Source of the DNA: Clostridiales bacterium UBA1740
GTDB lineage: Bacteria > Bacillota > Clostridia > Oscillospirales > CAG-272
DNA length: 31,945 bases
Reading direction: 5' to 3'
Assembly (NCBI GenBank): GCA_002315715.1
Contig: DCHY01000019.1
Location: forward strand, 49,987-81,931
Each line of letters opens with the position of its first letter. Positions within the stretch are counted from its first letter, which is position 1. Both the position numbers and the translations under genes were made by a program. The notes below the pieces were generated by a model that was not told the origin of the DNA, ran no database searches, and saw only the letters and a list, made by a program, of their open reading frames with translations. Positions 1 through 6,289 of this stretch are shown here, piece after piece.

Positions 1-408
1 GAAGTCAACGGTTCCGAAGTCACCTCTTCCGATGACGACGGCATGTGGGGACGCGTCGAAATCTCCGCCACCGGCGAGCAGGAAAGTTTTATGCTCAACG
101 CCATGTACGTCACCGGCTCATCGAGCAACCCGAGTCTGACGGCAACCAACATCTCGAACGACGTTGTCAGCGCCACCAAGATGGGCGCCGTCGTTGCCGC
201 TTTCGTTAAGAGCGCCGACAGACGCACGGCAAGCTTCTCCATCACCACCGGCGGTTCCGGCGACATCAACTACTATATCAGCGGCGTGGCAGCCGGCACC
301 TGGACGGCTACCGTCGGCGGCAAAACCGTCACGGCTACCGCTACCATAGACGGCGGCATTCTCTCCTTTACCGCTCCTGCCGGTACGGTTACCCTTACCA
401 AAAACTGA
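1..408 (+). CDS. C-terminal end of a beta-rich, probably exported protein (heparinase II/III-like tail suspected), 5' truncated
   Basis: The reading frame is open from base 1, so only the last 135 residues are visible and the start lies outside the window. The stop is TGA at 406-408. The piece is rich in Ser, Thr, Gly and Ala and looks like successive beta strands. A WGRVEIS stretch followed by FMLNAMYVT resembles the C-terminal beta domain of polysaccharide lyases of the heparinase II/III superfamily, which often carry a W-G-R-x-x-I-S then F-L-N-V pattern; this is recognition from memory and not a search result. It ends in ISGVAAGTWTATVGGK-type strands. A strong terminator follows, so it is a separate unit from the next gene. 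It could also be another secreted beta-sandwich protein. Confidence 0.6.
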   Translation, partial: EVNGSEVTSSDDDGMWGRVEISATGEQESFMLNAMYVTGSSSNPSLTATNISNDVVSATKMGAVVAAFVKSADRRTASFSITTGGSGDINYYISGVAAGTWTATVGGKTVTATATIDGGILSFTAPAGTVTLTKN

Positions 409-410
409 TA

Positions 411-447
411 AAAAAAGAGCCTTGGGGTGAAAATCCCAAGGCTTTTA
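411..447 (+). terminator. Rho-independent terminator after the partial first gene
   Basis: An 8-bp G+C-rich stem (419-426 with 435-442, GCCTTGGG / CCCAAGGC) closes a short A-rich loop and is followed by TTTT at 443-446. An A-tract precedes it at 409-416, so weak function on the other strand is also possible. Confidence 0.85.
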
Positions 448-576
448 CTATGTTGTGAAGCACGTGCGGAAGGCGTCTTTTCACCGATGGCGGTCACACA
501 ATCGAAGAGCAACCGTGGTTTCACCTCTCTTTTATCCTACCGCAAAACTTTCTTTTTGCAAAAAAACAAAAAACAG

Positions 577-605
577 TTGCCGTCTTTATTCTTTTATGCT
601 ATAAT
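577..605 (+). promoter_or_regulatory. Sigma-70/A-type promoter of the DUF1576 gene
   Basis: TTGCCG at 577-582 is separated by 17 bp from TATAAT at 600-605. A TG at 597-598 gives an extended -10. The start codon is 42 bp downstream of the -10. The rest of the 409-646 gap holds only the upstream terminator and A/T-rich sequence; I see no other gene or paired TTGTC sites here. Confidence 0.75.
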
Positions 606-646
606 GGCTTGATTTTATCCGATTCTTGCGTTAAGAAAGGAACAGT

Positions 647-2029
647 ATGGCAGAAACAACTTCGGAAAAACGACTTCAGAACGCCATTTTCATGTATATG
701 TGCCTCTTTACGGGGTTCTTCTTTTTGGCGATTCCCTTTGCCTGCCTCGACAGCGGGGAAGGACTTGACGTTTTCTCCCATTATTGGCGGCTTCTCACCT
801 CGCCGTCCAAACTCATCACCGACTATTTCGCCCTTGGTTCGATGGGCGCTACGTTCTTAAACGCCGCCGTTTGCGGTCTGTTTTGCAACGTCGTCACTTG
901 GCTTTCCAAGGCGCGCACCGATTCGATGCTGCTCGCCGGGTACTTTCTCGTCGTGGCGCACTGCTTTTACGGATTGAACATCATCAATATGATTCCGCCG
1001 TTTCTCGGCGTATTCGTTTATTCGCTCGTCATGCGCCGTCCCTTTCACGAAGATATCACCCTCGCCATGTTTGCGACGTCTCTCGGCCCTTTTATCAGCG
1101 ACTTTCTTTTCCGCTATCCCAACCGCGAAGTGGTCTTCGGCGAGCCGAACGTCACGCTCACCGGCATTCTGATCGCCGTTTCGTTCAGTATCCTCGCCGG
1201 CTTTTTGATCCCGGCGCTTATGCCGGGTACCTCGAAGATGCACGAGGGACATAACCTCTACAAAGCGGGACTTGCCATCGGTCTTTTCGGTATGTTTGCC
1301 CACGGATTTTTCTACAACACCCTCGACGTTCCGACGCCGGACCGCGTCTATTACCCGAATGATCTCTATACCATGTCGGGCGAGGACTGCATTCTCTTCG
1401 CCGACGTTTTCTTCTTCGTCGTCTTTGCCGTCACCTTTGTTCTTGGGTATCTCTCAAACGGCAAAAGTTTCAAGCATCTGAAAAAACTGTGGCTTTGTGA
1501 CAGCTGGCAGGACGATTTCCCCGAGAAATTCGGCATCGGACCGACGCTCATCAACGTAGCGATTTACGGATTTTGTGTGCTTCTTTACGTTAACGCCGCC
1601 TTCTTCCTCACCGAAGGGGTCGGTTTTACCGGTCCGACCGTCGGCGTCGTCATCGCCGCCATCACCTTTTCGGCGGCAGGACAGACACCGCGCAACGTTT
1701 GGCCAATCGCTCTCGGTTACGCCATCCTCTACGGGTTTTCTCTTTCGGTCTGTGCCCTCTCGGGACGCGACCTTTCCTGGACGTTAACGACCCAAGTCTA
1801 CATCAACGGCTTGGCATTTGCCACGGGACTTTGTCCCTTCGCCGGCCGATACGGTTGGAAAGTCGGCGTTGCCGCCGGCATTCTTCACGCTATCCTATGT
1901 ACCTCTACCGCCGCGATGCACGGCGGATTCGTTCTTTACAACGGCGGATTGACCTCCGGCCTTACCGCCATGCTTCTTCTCCCGATTCTCAACTTCTACG
2001 AAATCAAGCCGAAGCGCGGAGATTTATAA
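647..2029 (+). CDS. DUF1576 family polytopic membrane protein
   Basis: This 460-aa protein is hydrophobic along nearly its whole length, with about ten or more probable membrane helices beginning near residues 14-34. Segments such as HCFYGLNIINMIPPFLGV and GLFGMFAHGFFYNTLD match what I recall of the DUF1576 family, which occurs in Firmicutes and related bacteria and has no assigned function. Glycine and aromatic residues inside the helices suggest a transporter or channel, but no substrate can be named. The ATG is supported by an AAAGGA ribosome site just upstream and an extended -10 promoter at 577-605. The gene is monocistronic, bounded by terminators on both sides, and convergent with the 252-aa gene. 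Its codon use resembles its neighbours. A link to the secretion system is not shown. Confidence 0.8.
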   Translation: MAETTSEKRLQNAIFMYMCLFTGFFFLAIPFACLDSGEGLDVFSHYWRLLTSPSKLITDYFALGSMGATFLNAAVCGLFCNVVTWLSKARTDSMLLAGYFLVVAHCFYGLNIINMIPPFLGVFVYSLVMRRPFHEDITLAMFATSLGPFISDFLFRYPNREVVFGEPNVTLTGILIAVSFSILAGFLIPALMPGTSKMHEGHNLYKAGLAIGLFGMFAHGFFYNTLDVPTPDRVYYPNDLYTMSGEDCILFADVFFFVVFAVTFVLGYLSNGKSFKHLKKLWLCDSWQDDFPEKFGIGPTLINVAIYGFCVLLYVNAAFFLTEGVGFTGPTVGVVIAAITFSAAGQTPRNVWPIALGYAILYGFSLSVCALSGRDLSWTLTTQVYINGLAFATGLCPFAGRYGWKVGVAAGILHAILCTSTAAMHGGFVLYNGGLTSGLTAMLLLPILNFYEIKPKRGDL

Positions 2030-2030
2030 G

Positions 2031-2063
2031 AAAAAGACGCATTCGAAAGAATGCGTCTTTTCC
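2031..2063. terminator. Bidirectional terminator between convergent genes
   Basis: A perfect 13-bp inverted repeat (2032-2044 and 2049-2061) closes a four-base loop. It begins with an A-run and ends in a T-run, so either strand gives a hairpin followed by U residues. It serves the DUF1576 gene on plus and the 252-aa gene on minus. Confidence 0.9.
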
Positions 2064-2065
2064 TT

Positions 2066-2824
2066 TTATTCGTTTTTGGGAGCGTCCACTTGGATGGTGG
2101 GATCTTTCTTTTGGGGCTCGACCGGCTTGGATTTTTCGGGATGGTTCTGTTCGAGCGAAACGTCCTTGCCGAGCTTTTCATTGTCAAGTTCATCGTCGCG
2201 GTGAAGCTCGCCGAAAATTCTTTCGTTTTCTTTTTTCATCTGCTCCGAGAATTCTTTTTCTTGTTGGATCTCTGCTGCGGAAGGAACGTAAACTTCCTCT
2301 TCCTTCTTGACGGGTTCTTCCTCTTTGACGGGCTCGGCTTTGGGATCGACGGTGCCGTGACGGCGAGGATCGCCGTAAATTTCGGCGAGGTTATCCATGG
2401 CAAGTTTGAATTGGTTCTCGGAGAAGCCGAATTTTGCCTTGGCTCTCTGCTTTTGATCTGCATACGCGAGCTTTTCGCCGATGAACTTGAAAGGATGTTT
2501 GAAAAAGTCTTTCCACGTGCGTTTGCTGACTTCTCTGTCGATGGCGTAAATGCCGGCAATGTACGTGAGCGCCGCCTCTTTTGTGACTTTGGCAATGCCG
2601 GAAGGACCGGCGGATGAGGCGTGTGATAAGATTTCTTCTTCCGGGAGGAAGTCATCCATTTTCTTGCTGGCGTACTTTTCGTCAAGGTCTGCCGACGGGA
2701 ATACCATCATGGCGTTGTAGATAGAGCCGAGGTTTTTGCCGTTTGTCTTCGCATCGGAAATAATCCCTGAAAAATCCAAAATTCTGTTGTTGACGAACTC
2801 TCTTTGTTCTGGTGTTAATCTCAT
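2066..2824 (-). CDS. Charged helical protein with C-terminal HP-G module (252 aa), paralog of the next gene
   Basis: Not a family I recognise. The start is taken at the ATG at 2822-2824 because an AGAGAGG ribosome site lies 7-8 bases upstream; a longer frame would run back through the upstream gene without a ribosome site. Residues 1-100 look helical. Residues 101-146 hold the shared module: R102, then H110-P111-F112, then G133-F134-S135, 23 residues after the His. The KRTWKD...HPF...IGE stretch is near-identical to the 378-aa neighbour, as is a later RR-x-x-x-VD. Residues 163-177 are an E-P-V-K-rich linker resembling one in the 809-aa protein, and the tail ends DPTIQVDAPKNE. No signal peptide or membrane helix is seen. 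It is second in an operon, 13 bp after the 378-aa gene. A substrate or accessory role in the type IV system is inference. Confidence 0.88.
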   Translation of the reverse strand: MRLTPEQREFVNNRILDFSGIISDAKTNGKNLGSIYNAMMVFPSADLDEKYASKKMDDFLPEEEILSHASSAGPSGIAKVTKEAALTYIAGIYAIDREVSKRTWKDFFKHPFKFIGEKLAYADQKQRAKAKFGFSENQFKLAMDNLAEIYGDPRRHGTVDPKAEPVKEEEPVKKEEEVYVPSAAEIQQEKEFSEQMKKENERIFGELHRDDELDNEKLGKDVSLEQNHPEKSKPVEPQKKDPTIQVDAPKNE

Positions 2825-2837
2825 ACTGTTACCTCTC

Positions 2838-3974
2838 TTAATTGTTATGATTCGGCGCGCCGAGATGCGGATCTTCGACGACCGTTTTTTCAACCGTTTT
2901 CATGGGTTCGGCGTTTTCGTTCTTTTCGGGAGCGAATTCCGCCTCAAGGTTCACTTTTTCGTTTTCCTTGGCGTTGATTTCGATTTTCGGTTCTTCATCC
3001 TCTATCGCTTCCAACCTCTCGACGACAAAGCCGTGCTCGTCGATAGAATCCACGTTTGCAAGGCGGCGCGAATCGCCGTCGCCGACGGTCGTAATAACCG
3101 CATCCAATTGTGTTTCGGTCATTTCGTACTCATAAAGGAAGGTGTTTTTCATGTCCTTGAAATGGAAATATTCACCGATGGAGCGGAAGGGATGAAAAAG
3201 ATAGTCTTTCCAGGTCCTTTTGCCGAGAATGTCTTTCGCCGCGCAGAGAAGACCGATTCTGTCCGCAAAAGCCTGTGCGTCGGCAAGTTCGGCGGCGTTA
3301 TTGTTATACTCGATATCTTCTTTGGCTTTTTCGCGGTTTTCGACGAGATTGTTCTTTTCCTGTTCGGATAAGAACGCGTCAAGTTTTTTGGATAACGACA
3401 AGCTCTCGTTTTCAACGGTATCAAGTTCGAGTGCGATTTCTTTGAGTCTGTCTTCTTCTTTTTGGATCTGTGCCTTTTCTTCGGCTTCTTTTTTCAGCGC
3501 GTTTGCTTTTTGCTGTTTGAGGAATTCTCTTCTTTTTTGCTCCTCGGGGGATACGGGACCTTCGTCTTCTTCAAACTCTTCTTCGATAACGTCGACTTTC
3601 GTTTTTTTGCGTTTTTTCTCGGCTTCCGCTCTTTTGGCGGCATTATCCAAAAGCGTTTGCCTTTCTTTCCAAAGTTTGTCTTTCTTGTCACGGGCAGAAC
3701 GCAGTTTGTTCATCTCGGGAAATTCTTTGTATCTCTCGTCGCCGAGGACGACGGCATCGGGTCTGTCGTTGACGGCTTCTTCCTCGTCTTCGGCGCGGTA
3801 ATTGTCAATCAGCGCGTCGGTTTTGACGTAGAACTTTGTGTTTCGGATAGAACTTTCGTAATAGGTCATCCAAGACGAATAGGAAAGAGGCGAATCTTTC
3901 CGTCTGTCTTTTGCGTAAATCTCGCCATACTTCTTGGCGGATGCGGCAATGGCGAGCAAAGTCTTCTTTTTCAT
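2838..3974 (-). CDS. Coiled-coil charged protein with C-terminal HP-G module (378 aa)
   Basis: No known family is recognised. The ATG at 3972-3974 follows a GAGAGGG-like ribosome site. Residues 1-90 form an N-terminal domain with aromatic patches (SSWMTYYESS). Residues about 90-225 are very rich in Lys, Glu and Arg and should form a long coiled coil. Residues 252-300 carry the shared module: R253, W255, H261-P262-F263, then a hydrophobic position 24 residues on; the Gly seen in the paralogs is Glu284 here. An acidic disordered tail follows, ending in VEDPHLGAPNHNN, which fits the [VF]-x-x-P-x-x-x-A-P ending shared with two other proteins here. There is no signal peptide or membrane segment. 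It is first in a two-gene operon whose promoter carries the tandem TTGTC sites. Confidence 0.88.
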   Translation of the reverse strand: MKKKTLLAIAASAKKYGEIYAKDRRKDSPLSYSSWMTYYESSIRNTKFYVKTDALIDNYRAEDEEEAVNDRPDAVVLGDERYKEFPEMNKLRSARDKKDKLWKERQTLLDNAAKRAEAEKKRKKTKVDVIEEEFEEDEGPVSPEEQKRREFLKQQKANALKKEAEEKAQIQKEEDRLKEIALELDTVENESLSLSKKLDAFLSEQEKNNLVENREKAKEDIEYNNNAAELADAQAFADRIGLLCAAKDILGKRTWKDYLFHPFRSIGEYFHFKDMKNTFLYEYEMTETQLDAVITTVGDGDSRRLANVDSIDEHGFVVERLEAIEDEEPKIEINAKENEKVNLEAEFAPEKNENAEPMKTVEKTVVEDPHLGAPNHNN

Positions 3975-4000
3975 AAAAAGTCCCTCTCGGTTTTTTCTTT

Positions 4001-4035
4001 ATTATAACGCATTCACTATGACAAAAGAAAGACAA
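4001..4035 (-). promoter_or_regulatory. Tandem TTGTC operator-promoter A, driving the 378-aa/252-aa operon
   Basis: Read on minus, TTGTC at 4035-4031 and again at 4024-4020 (11-bp period) is followed by 13 bp and TATAAT at 4006-4001. At the normal 17-bp distance the -35 would be TTCTTT, a poor match, which suggests activator dependence. The start codon is 26 bp beyond the -10. The spacing is identical to the promoter at 18540-18574. Confidence 0.7.
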
Positions 4036-4088
4036 ACCCGAAAAAAATAATCTTTTTTGCAAAAAACACCGAAAAAGACAAGTTTTTG

Positions 4089-4117
4089 TTGATTGTCGGA
4101 GCATTATCCGTTATAAT
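4089..4117 (+). promoter_or_regulatory. Promoter of the kinase-regulator operon
   Basis: TTGATT at 4089-4094 and TATAAT at 4112-4117 are 17 bp apart, an ordinary sigma-70/A arrangement. A lone TTGTC at 4093-4097 lies 14 bp from the -10 and has no partner 11 bp upstream. The promoter is divergent from operator-promoter A. The 3975-4153 gap contains no gene. Confidence 0.7.
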
Positions 4118-4153
4118 TAAAGTGTATAAATATATTTAGAAAAGGAAATCCCT

Positions 4154-5443
4154 ATGAAAAAATGGTTTCAAGAATGGAAAGACAGACTGTCAACTTTGAG
4201 GGACGTTTCGGAAGACCCCGAATATTATGACAGAACGATGCGCGGCCGCACGGAAGCCAACCGCTATACCGTCGGATTGACGATTCTGTTTTTGTTCACC
4301 GACCTTTTGTCCGTCATCTTAACGCTGGCGAAGGCTTTCCCGATTTATTCCGTACTGTGGACGGTTCTGCTGCTCGGCGGTACGTTGCTTTGCCACGGCG
4401 GCGTTGTCACCCTCGGCTTTGCTTCTCAGTTCTCGGGAAAACGGACGCCGTATTATCTCTTTTCCCTCCTTATTATATCCACGACGCTGTTCGGACTTTG
4501 GGTTGGAGAGTACACGGCTCTGTTGTTTATCATTCCCATCTTGCTCTCCATTCGCTATTACGACATATTCTTTTCCGCGATTGTCAGCGGCGCGTGCGTG
4601 CTTAGTTTCACCGTCACGACTTTTTTGAACAGTTTTCTTTGGGAAAGTATCGGCTACGGTTCTTACGCCGGCATGGGCGAACGTCTTGCCGTTTGTTTTG
4701 ACGGCATGTTCTTCGTCTGTCTCGATCTATTGCTGCTTGGCGGCATCGCGTCGGTTTGCAGCGCCGTCGGCGGAAGACTTATGATTTTGGAAGAGTCGGA
4801 AATTCTCGGCGCCAGAGCGCAAGCCGAACTTGAGGTTTCCGAAGCCAAAACCCAAATCATGCTGTCTCAAATTCAACCGCATTTCGTCTACAACACCCTC
4901 AACTCCATTTGTTATCTCTGCGGCAAAAACCCGGAAGCGGCGCAAAGTGCCCTCTCGGATTTCTCCGACTATCTGCGGGAAAATCTGAATTTCAGCGGCA
5001 AGGCGGAACTCATTCCCTTTGAGCGTGAACTTGCCCACATCAACAAATATCTGTCACTTGAAAAAATGCGTTTTGAAGACGAACTCAACGTGGAAATGGA
5101 CATCGAGTGCACCACCTTCCGCATTCCGGCACTGTCGGTGCAACCCCTCGTTGAAAACGCCGTCAAACACGGCGTGTGCCACCGCGACGGCGGGGGAACC
5201 ATCCGTCTTGAAACCAAAGAAACCGGCGAGTATTATATCATCGTCATCGCCGACGACGGCGTAGGTTTTGACCCGAACGCTCCGATGCAGGATAACCGCC
5301 GTCATATCGGTCTTGAAAACACAAGGTCCCGTCTGGCGAAAATGTGCCAAGCCAAAATGGAAGTACGAAGCACCGTAGGAGAAGGAACGGTCATTACCAT
5401 CTCGGTGCCGAAGGAGTTTTACTATGACAATTCTCGCGGTTGA
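4154..5443 (+). CDS. LytS/YpdA-type membrane sensor histidine kinase
   Basis: A 429-aa sensor kinase predicted to autophosphorylate and pass phosphate to the regulator encoded next. Residues 1-35 are cytoplasmic and charged; about six hydrophobic helices follow between 38 and 205, forming a membrane sensor with little extracellular domain. A short coiled coil (215-235) leads to the His_kinase (PF06580-type) box QIQPHFVYNTLN with the phospho-acceptor His243. The HATPase domain shows N335 in LVENAVKHG, the DDGVGFD G1-like box near 367-373, and IGLENTRSRL near 385. This layout is that of the LytS/HPK8 kinases. The ATG has an AAAGGAA ribosome site. The gene overlaps the regulator by 20 bases, so the two are translated together. 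The stimulus is not visible in the sequence. Confidence 0.93.
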   Translation: MKKWFQEWKDRLSTLRDVSEDPEYYDRTMRGRTEANRYTVGLTILFLFTDLLSVILTLAKAFPIYSVLWTVLLLGGTLLCHGGVVTLGFASQFSGKRTPYYLFSLLIISTTLFGLWVGEYTALLFIIPILLSIRYYDIFFSAIVSGACVLSFTVTTFLNSFLWESIGYGSYAGMGERLAVCFDGMFFVCLDLLLLGGIASVCSAVGGRLMILEESEILGARAQAELEVSEAKTQIMLSQIQPHFVYNTLNSICYLCGKNPEAAQSALSDFSDYLRENLNFSGKAELIPFERELAHINKYLSLEKMRFEDELNVEMDIECTTFRIPALSVQPLVENAVKHGVCHRDGGGTIRLETKETGEYYIIVIADDGVGFDPNAPMQDNRRHIGLENTRSRLAKMCQAKMEVRSTVGEGTVITISVPKEFYYDNSRG

Positions 5444-6224
5444 TGACGAAAAGATTGCCCTCGAAGCCTTGACCGAAGCCATTCGCCACGCCGAGCCGGA
5501 AGCGGAAATCATCGCTTTTCGCAACGGCCTTGAGGCGTTGGCTTACTGTGATAAAAACCAAGTCGATATCGCTTTTCTCGATATTTCGATGCGTGAGATC
5601 ACCGGCGTGAAACTCGCCGAATACATCAAAGAAAAACAACCGAAAATCAATATCATTTTCTCGACGGGCTACGACGAATACCGCACCGAAGCGTTTGATA
5701 TGCACGCGTCGGGGTATATTACCAAGCCCATCACCGATAAAAAGGTCAGAAAAGAACTTGACGATTTGCGCCATCCGGTGGAAGACGGCAAAGCCGCATC
5801 CCGCCCCAAGAAAGTGTTGCGCATCAAAGGGTTCGGCAATTTCGACGTCTTTGACGAAGACGGAAGAAGCCTTCACTTTGACCGCCAAAAAGCCAAAGAG
5901 ATGTTTGCCTATCTCGTACTCAAGCGCGGCACTTCCTGCACCGTCAGAGAGATAGCCGCCGTGCTGTTCGAAGACGGCGATTACGATAAAAAACAGCAAC
6001 TGTATATACAGAAAATCATCTCTTCCATGATGAATACGCTGCGCGCGGCAGGAGCCGAGACAATCGTCAACAAAACCTACAACAGCATCGGTCTCAACGC
6101 CGACACGCTAGACTGTGATTTTTACCGTGCCATGGATACCAAGGATTATTCGGGATACCTCGGCGAATTCTTTGCGCAATATTCCTGGGCGGAAGATTAC
6201 AATTATTTCTTCGGCGAATTATAA
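5424..6224 (+). CDS. Response regulator, receiver domain plus SARP/OmpR-like winged-helix domain
   Basis: A 266-aa regulator. Residues 1-115 are a CheY-like receiver: acidic pocket D7-D8, phospho-acceptor D53 in FLDISM, T81 or S80 as the switch residue, and K101 in YITKP. Residues about 130-225 look like the winged-helix domain found in SARP-type and OmpR-type regulators: GFGNFDVF strands, a KEMFAYLVLKRG helix, then TVREIAAVLFED and a later recognition-helix region near 190-205. LytS-type kinases more often pair with LytTR regulators, so this pairing is notable. The ATG is preceded by AAGGAG, inside the kinase gene. OmpR/SARP proteins bind direct repeats with 11-bp period, which is what lies at three promoters here; the link is inference. 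No terminator separates it from the 809-aa gene, so readthrough is possible. Confidence 0.9.
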   Translation: MTILAVDDEKIALEALTEAIRHAEPEAEIIAFRNGLEALAYCDKNQVDIAFLDISMREITGVKLAEYIKEKQPKINIIFSTGYDEYRTEAFDMHASGYITKPITDKKVRKELDDLRHPVEDGKAASRPKKVLRIKGFGNFDVFDEDGRSLHFDRQKAKEMFAYLVLKRGTSCTVREIAAVLFEDGDYDKKQQLYIQKIISSMMNTLRAAGAETIVNKTYNSIGLNADTLDCDFYRAMDTKDYSGYLGEFFAQYSWAEDYNYFFGEL

Positions 6225-6227
6225 TTC

Positions 6228-6267
6228 CTGTCATACTCTTGTCAGCACGACTGTGATATCCTATCAT
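6228..6267 (+). promoter_or_regulatory. Tandem CTGTC/TTGTC operator-promoter C, upstream of the 809-aa gene
   Basis: CTGTC at 6228-6232 and TTGTC at 6239-6243 are 11 bp apart. Thirteen bp further lies TATCCT at 6257-6262, with TG at 6254-6255. A second reading is TTGTCA (6239-6244), 17 bp, TATCAT (6262-6267), an ordinary promoter. The half-sites CTGTCAT and TTGTCAG, 4 bp apart, resemble an E. coli Pho box. The site begins 4 bp after the regulator's stop codon. Confidence 0.65.
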
Positions 6268-6289
6268 CAACAATACTTAGGAGGTTCCT

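Noticed and set aside
2825..2893. Longer N-terminus for the 252-aa protein
   Set aside because: The extension is basic, overlaps the end of the 378-aa gene and lacks a ribosome site. The internal ATG at 2824 has AGAGAGG at good distance.
6220..6225. TATAAT overlapping the regulator's stop codon as a -10
   Set aside because: No good -35 lies at the right distance (TTACAA only) and the paired-site promoter just downstream fits better.
6228..6243. Assigning the paired sites firmly to phosphate control because they look like a Pho box
   Set aside because: Only one of the three has CTGTCA, no phosphate gene is in the window, and a local regulator of the same general DNA-binding class is present. 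It is kept as an alternative.
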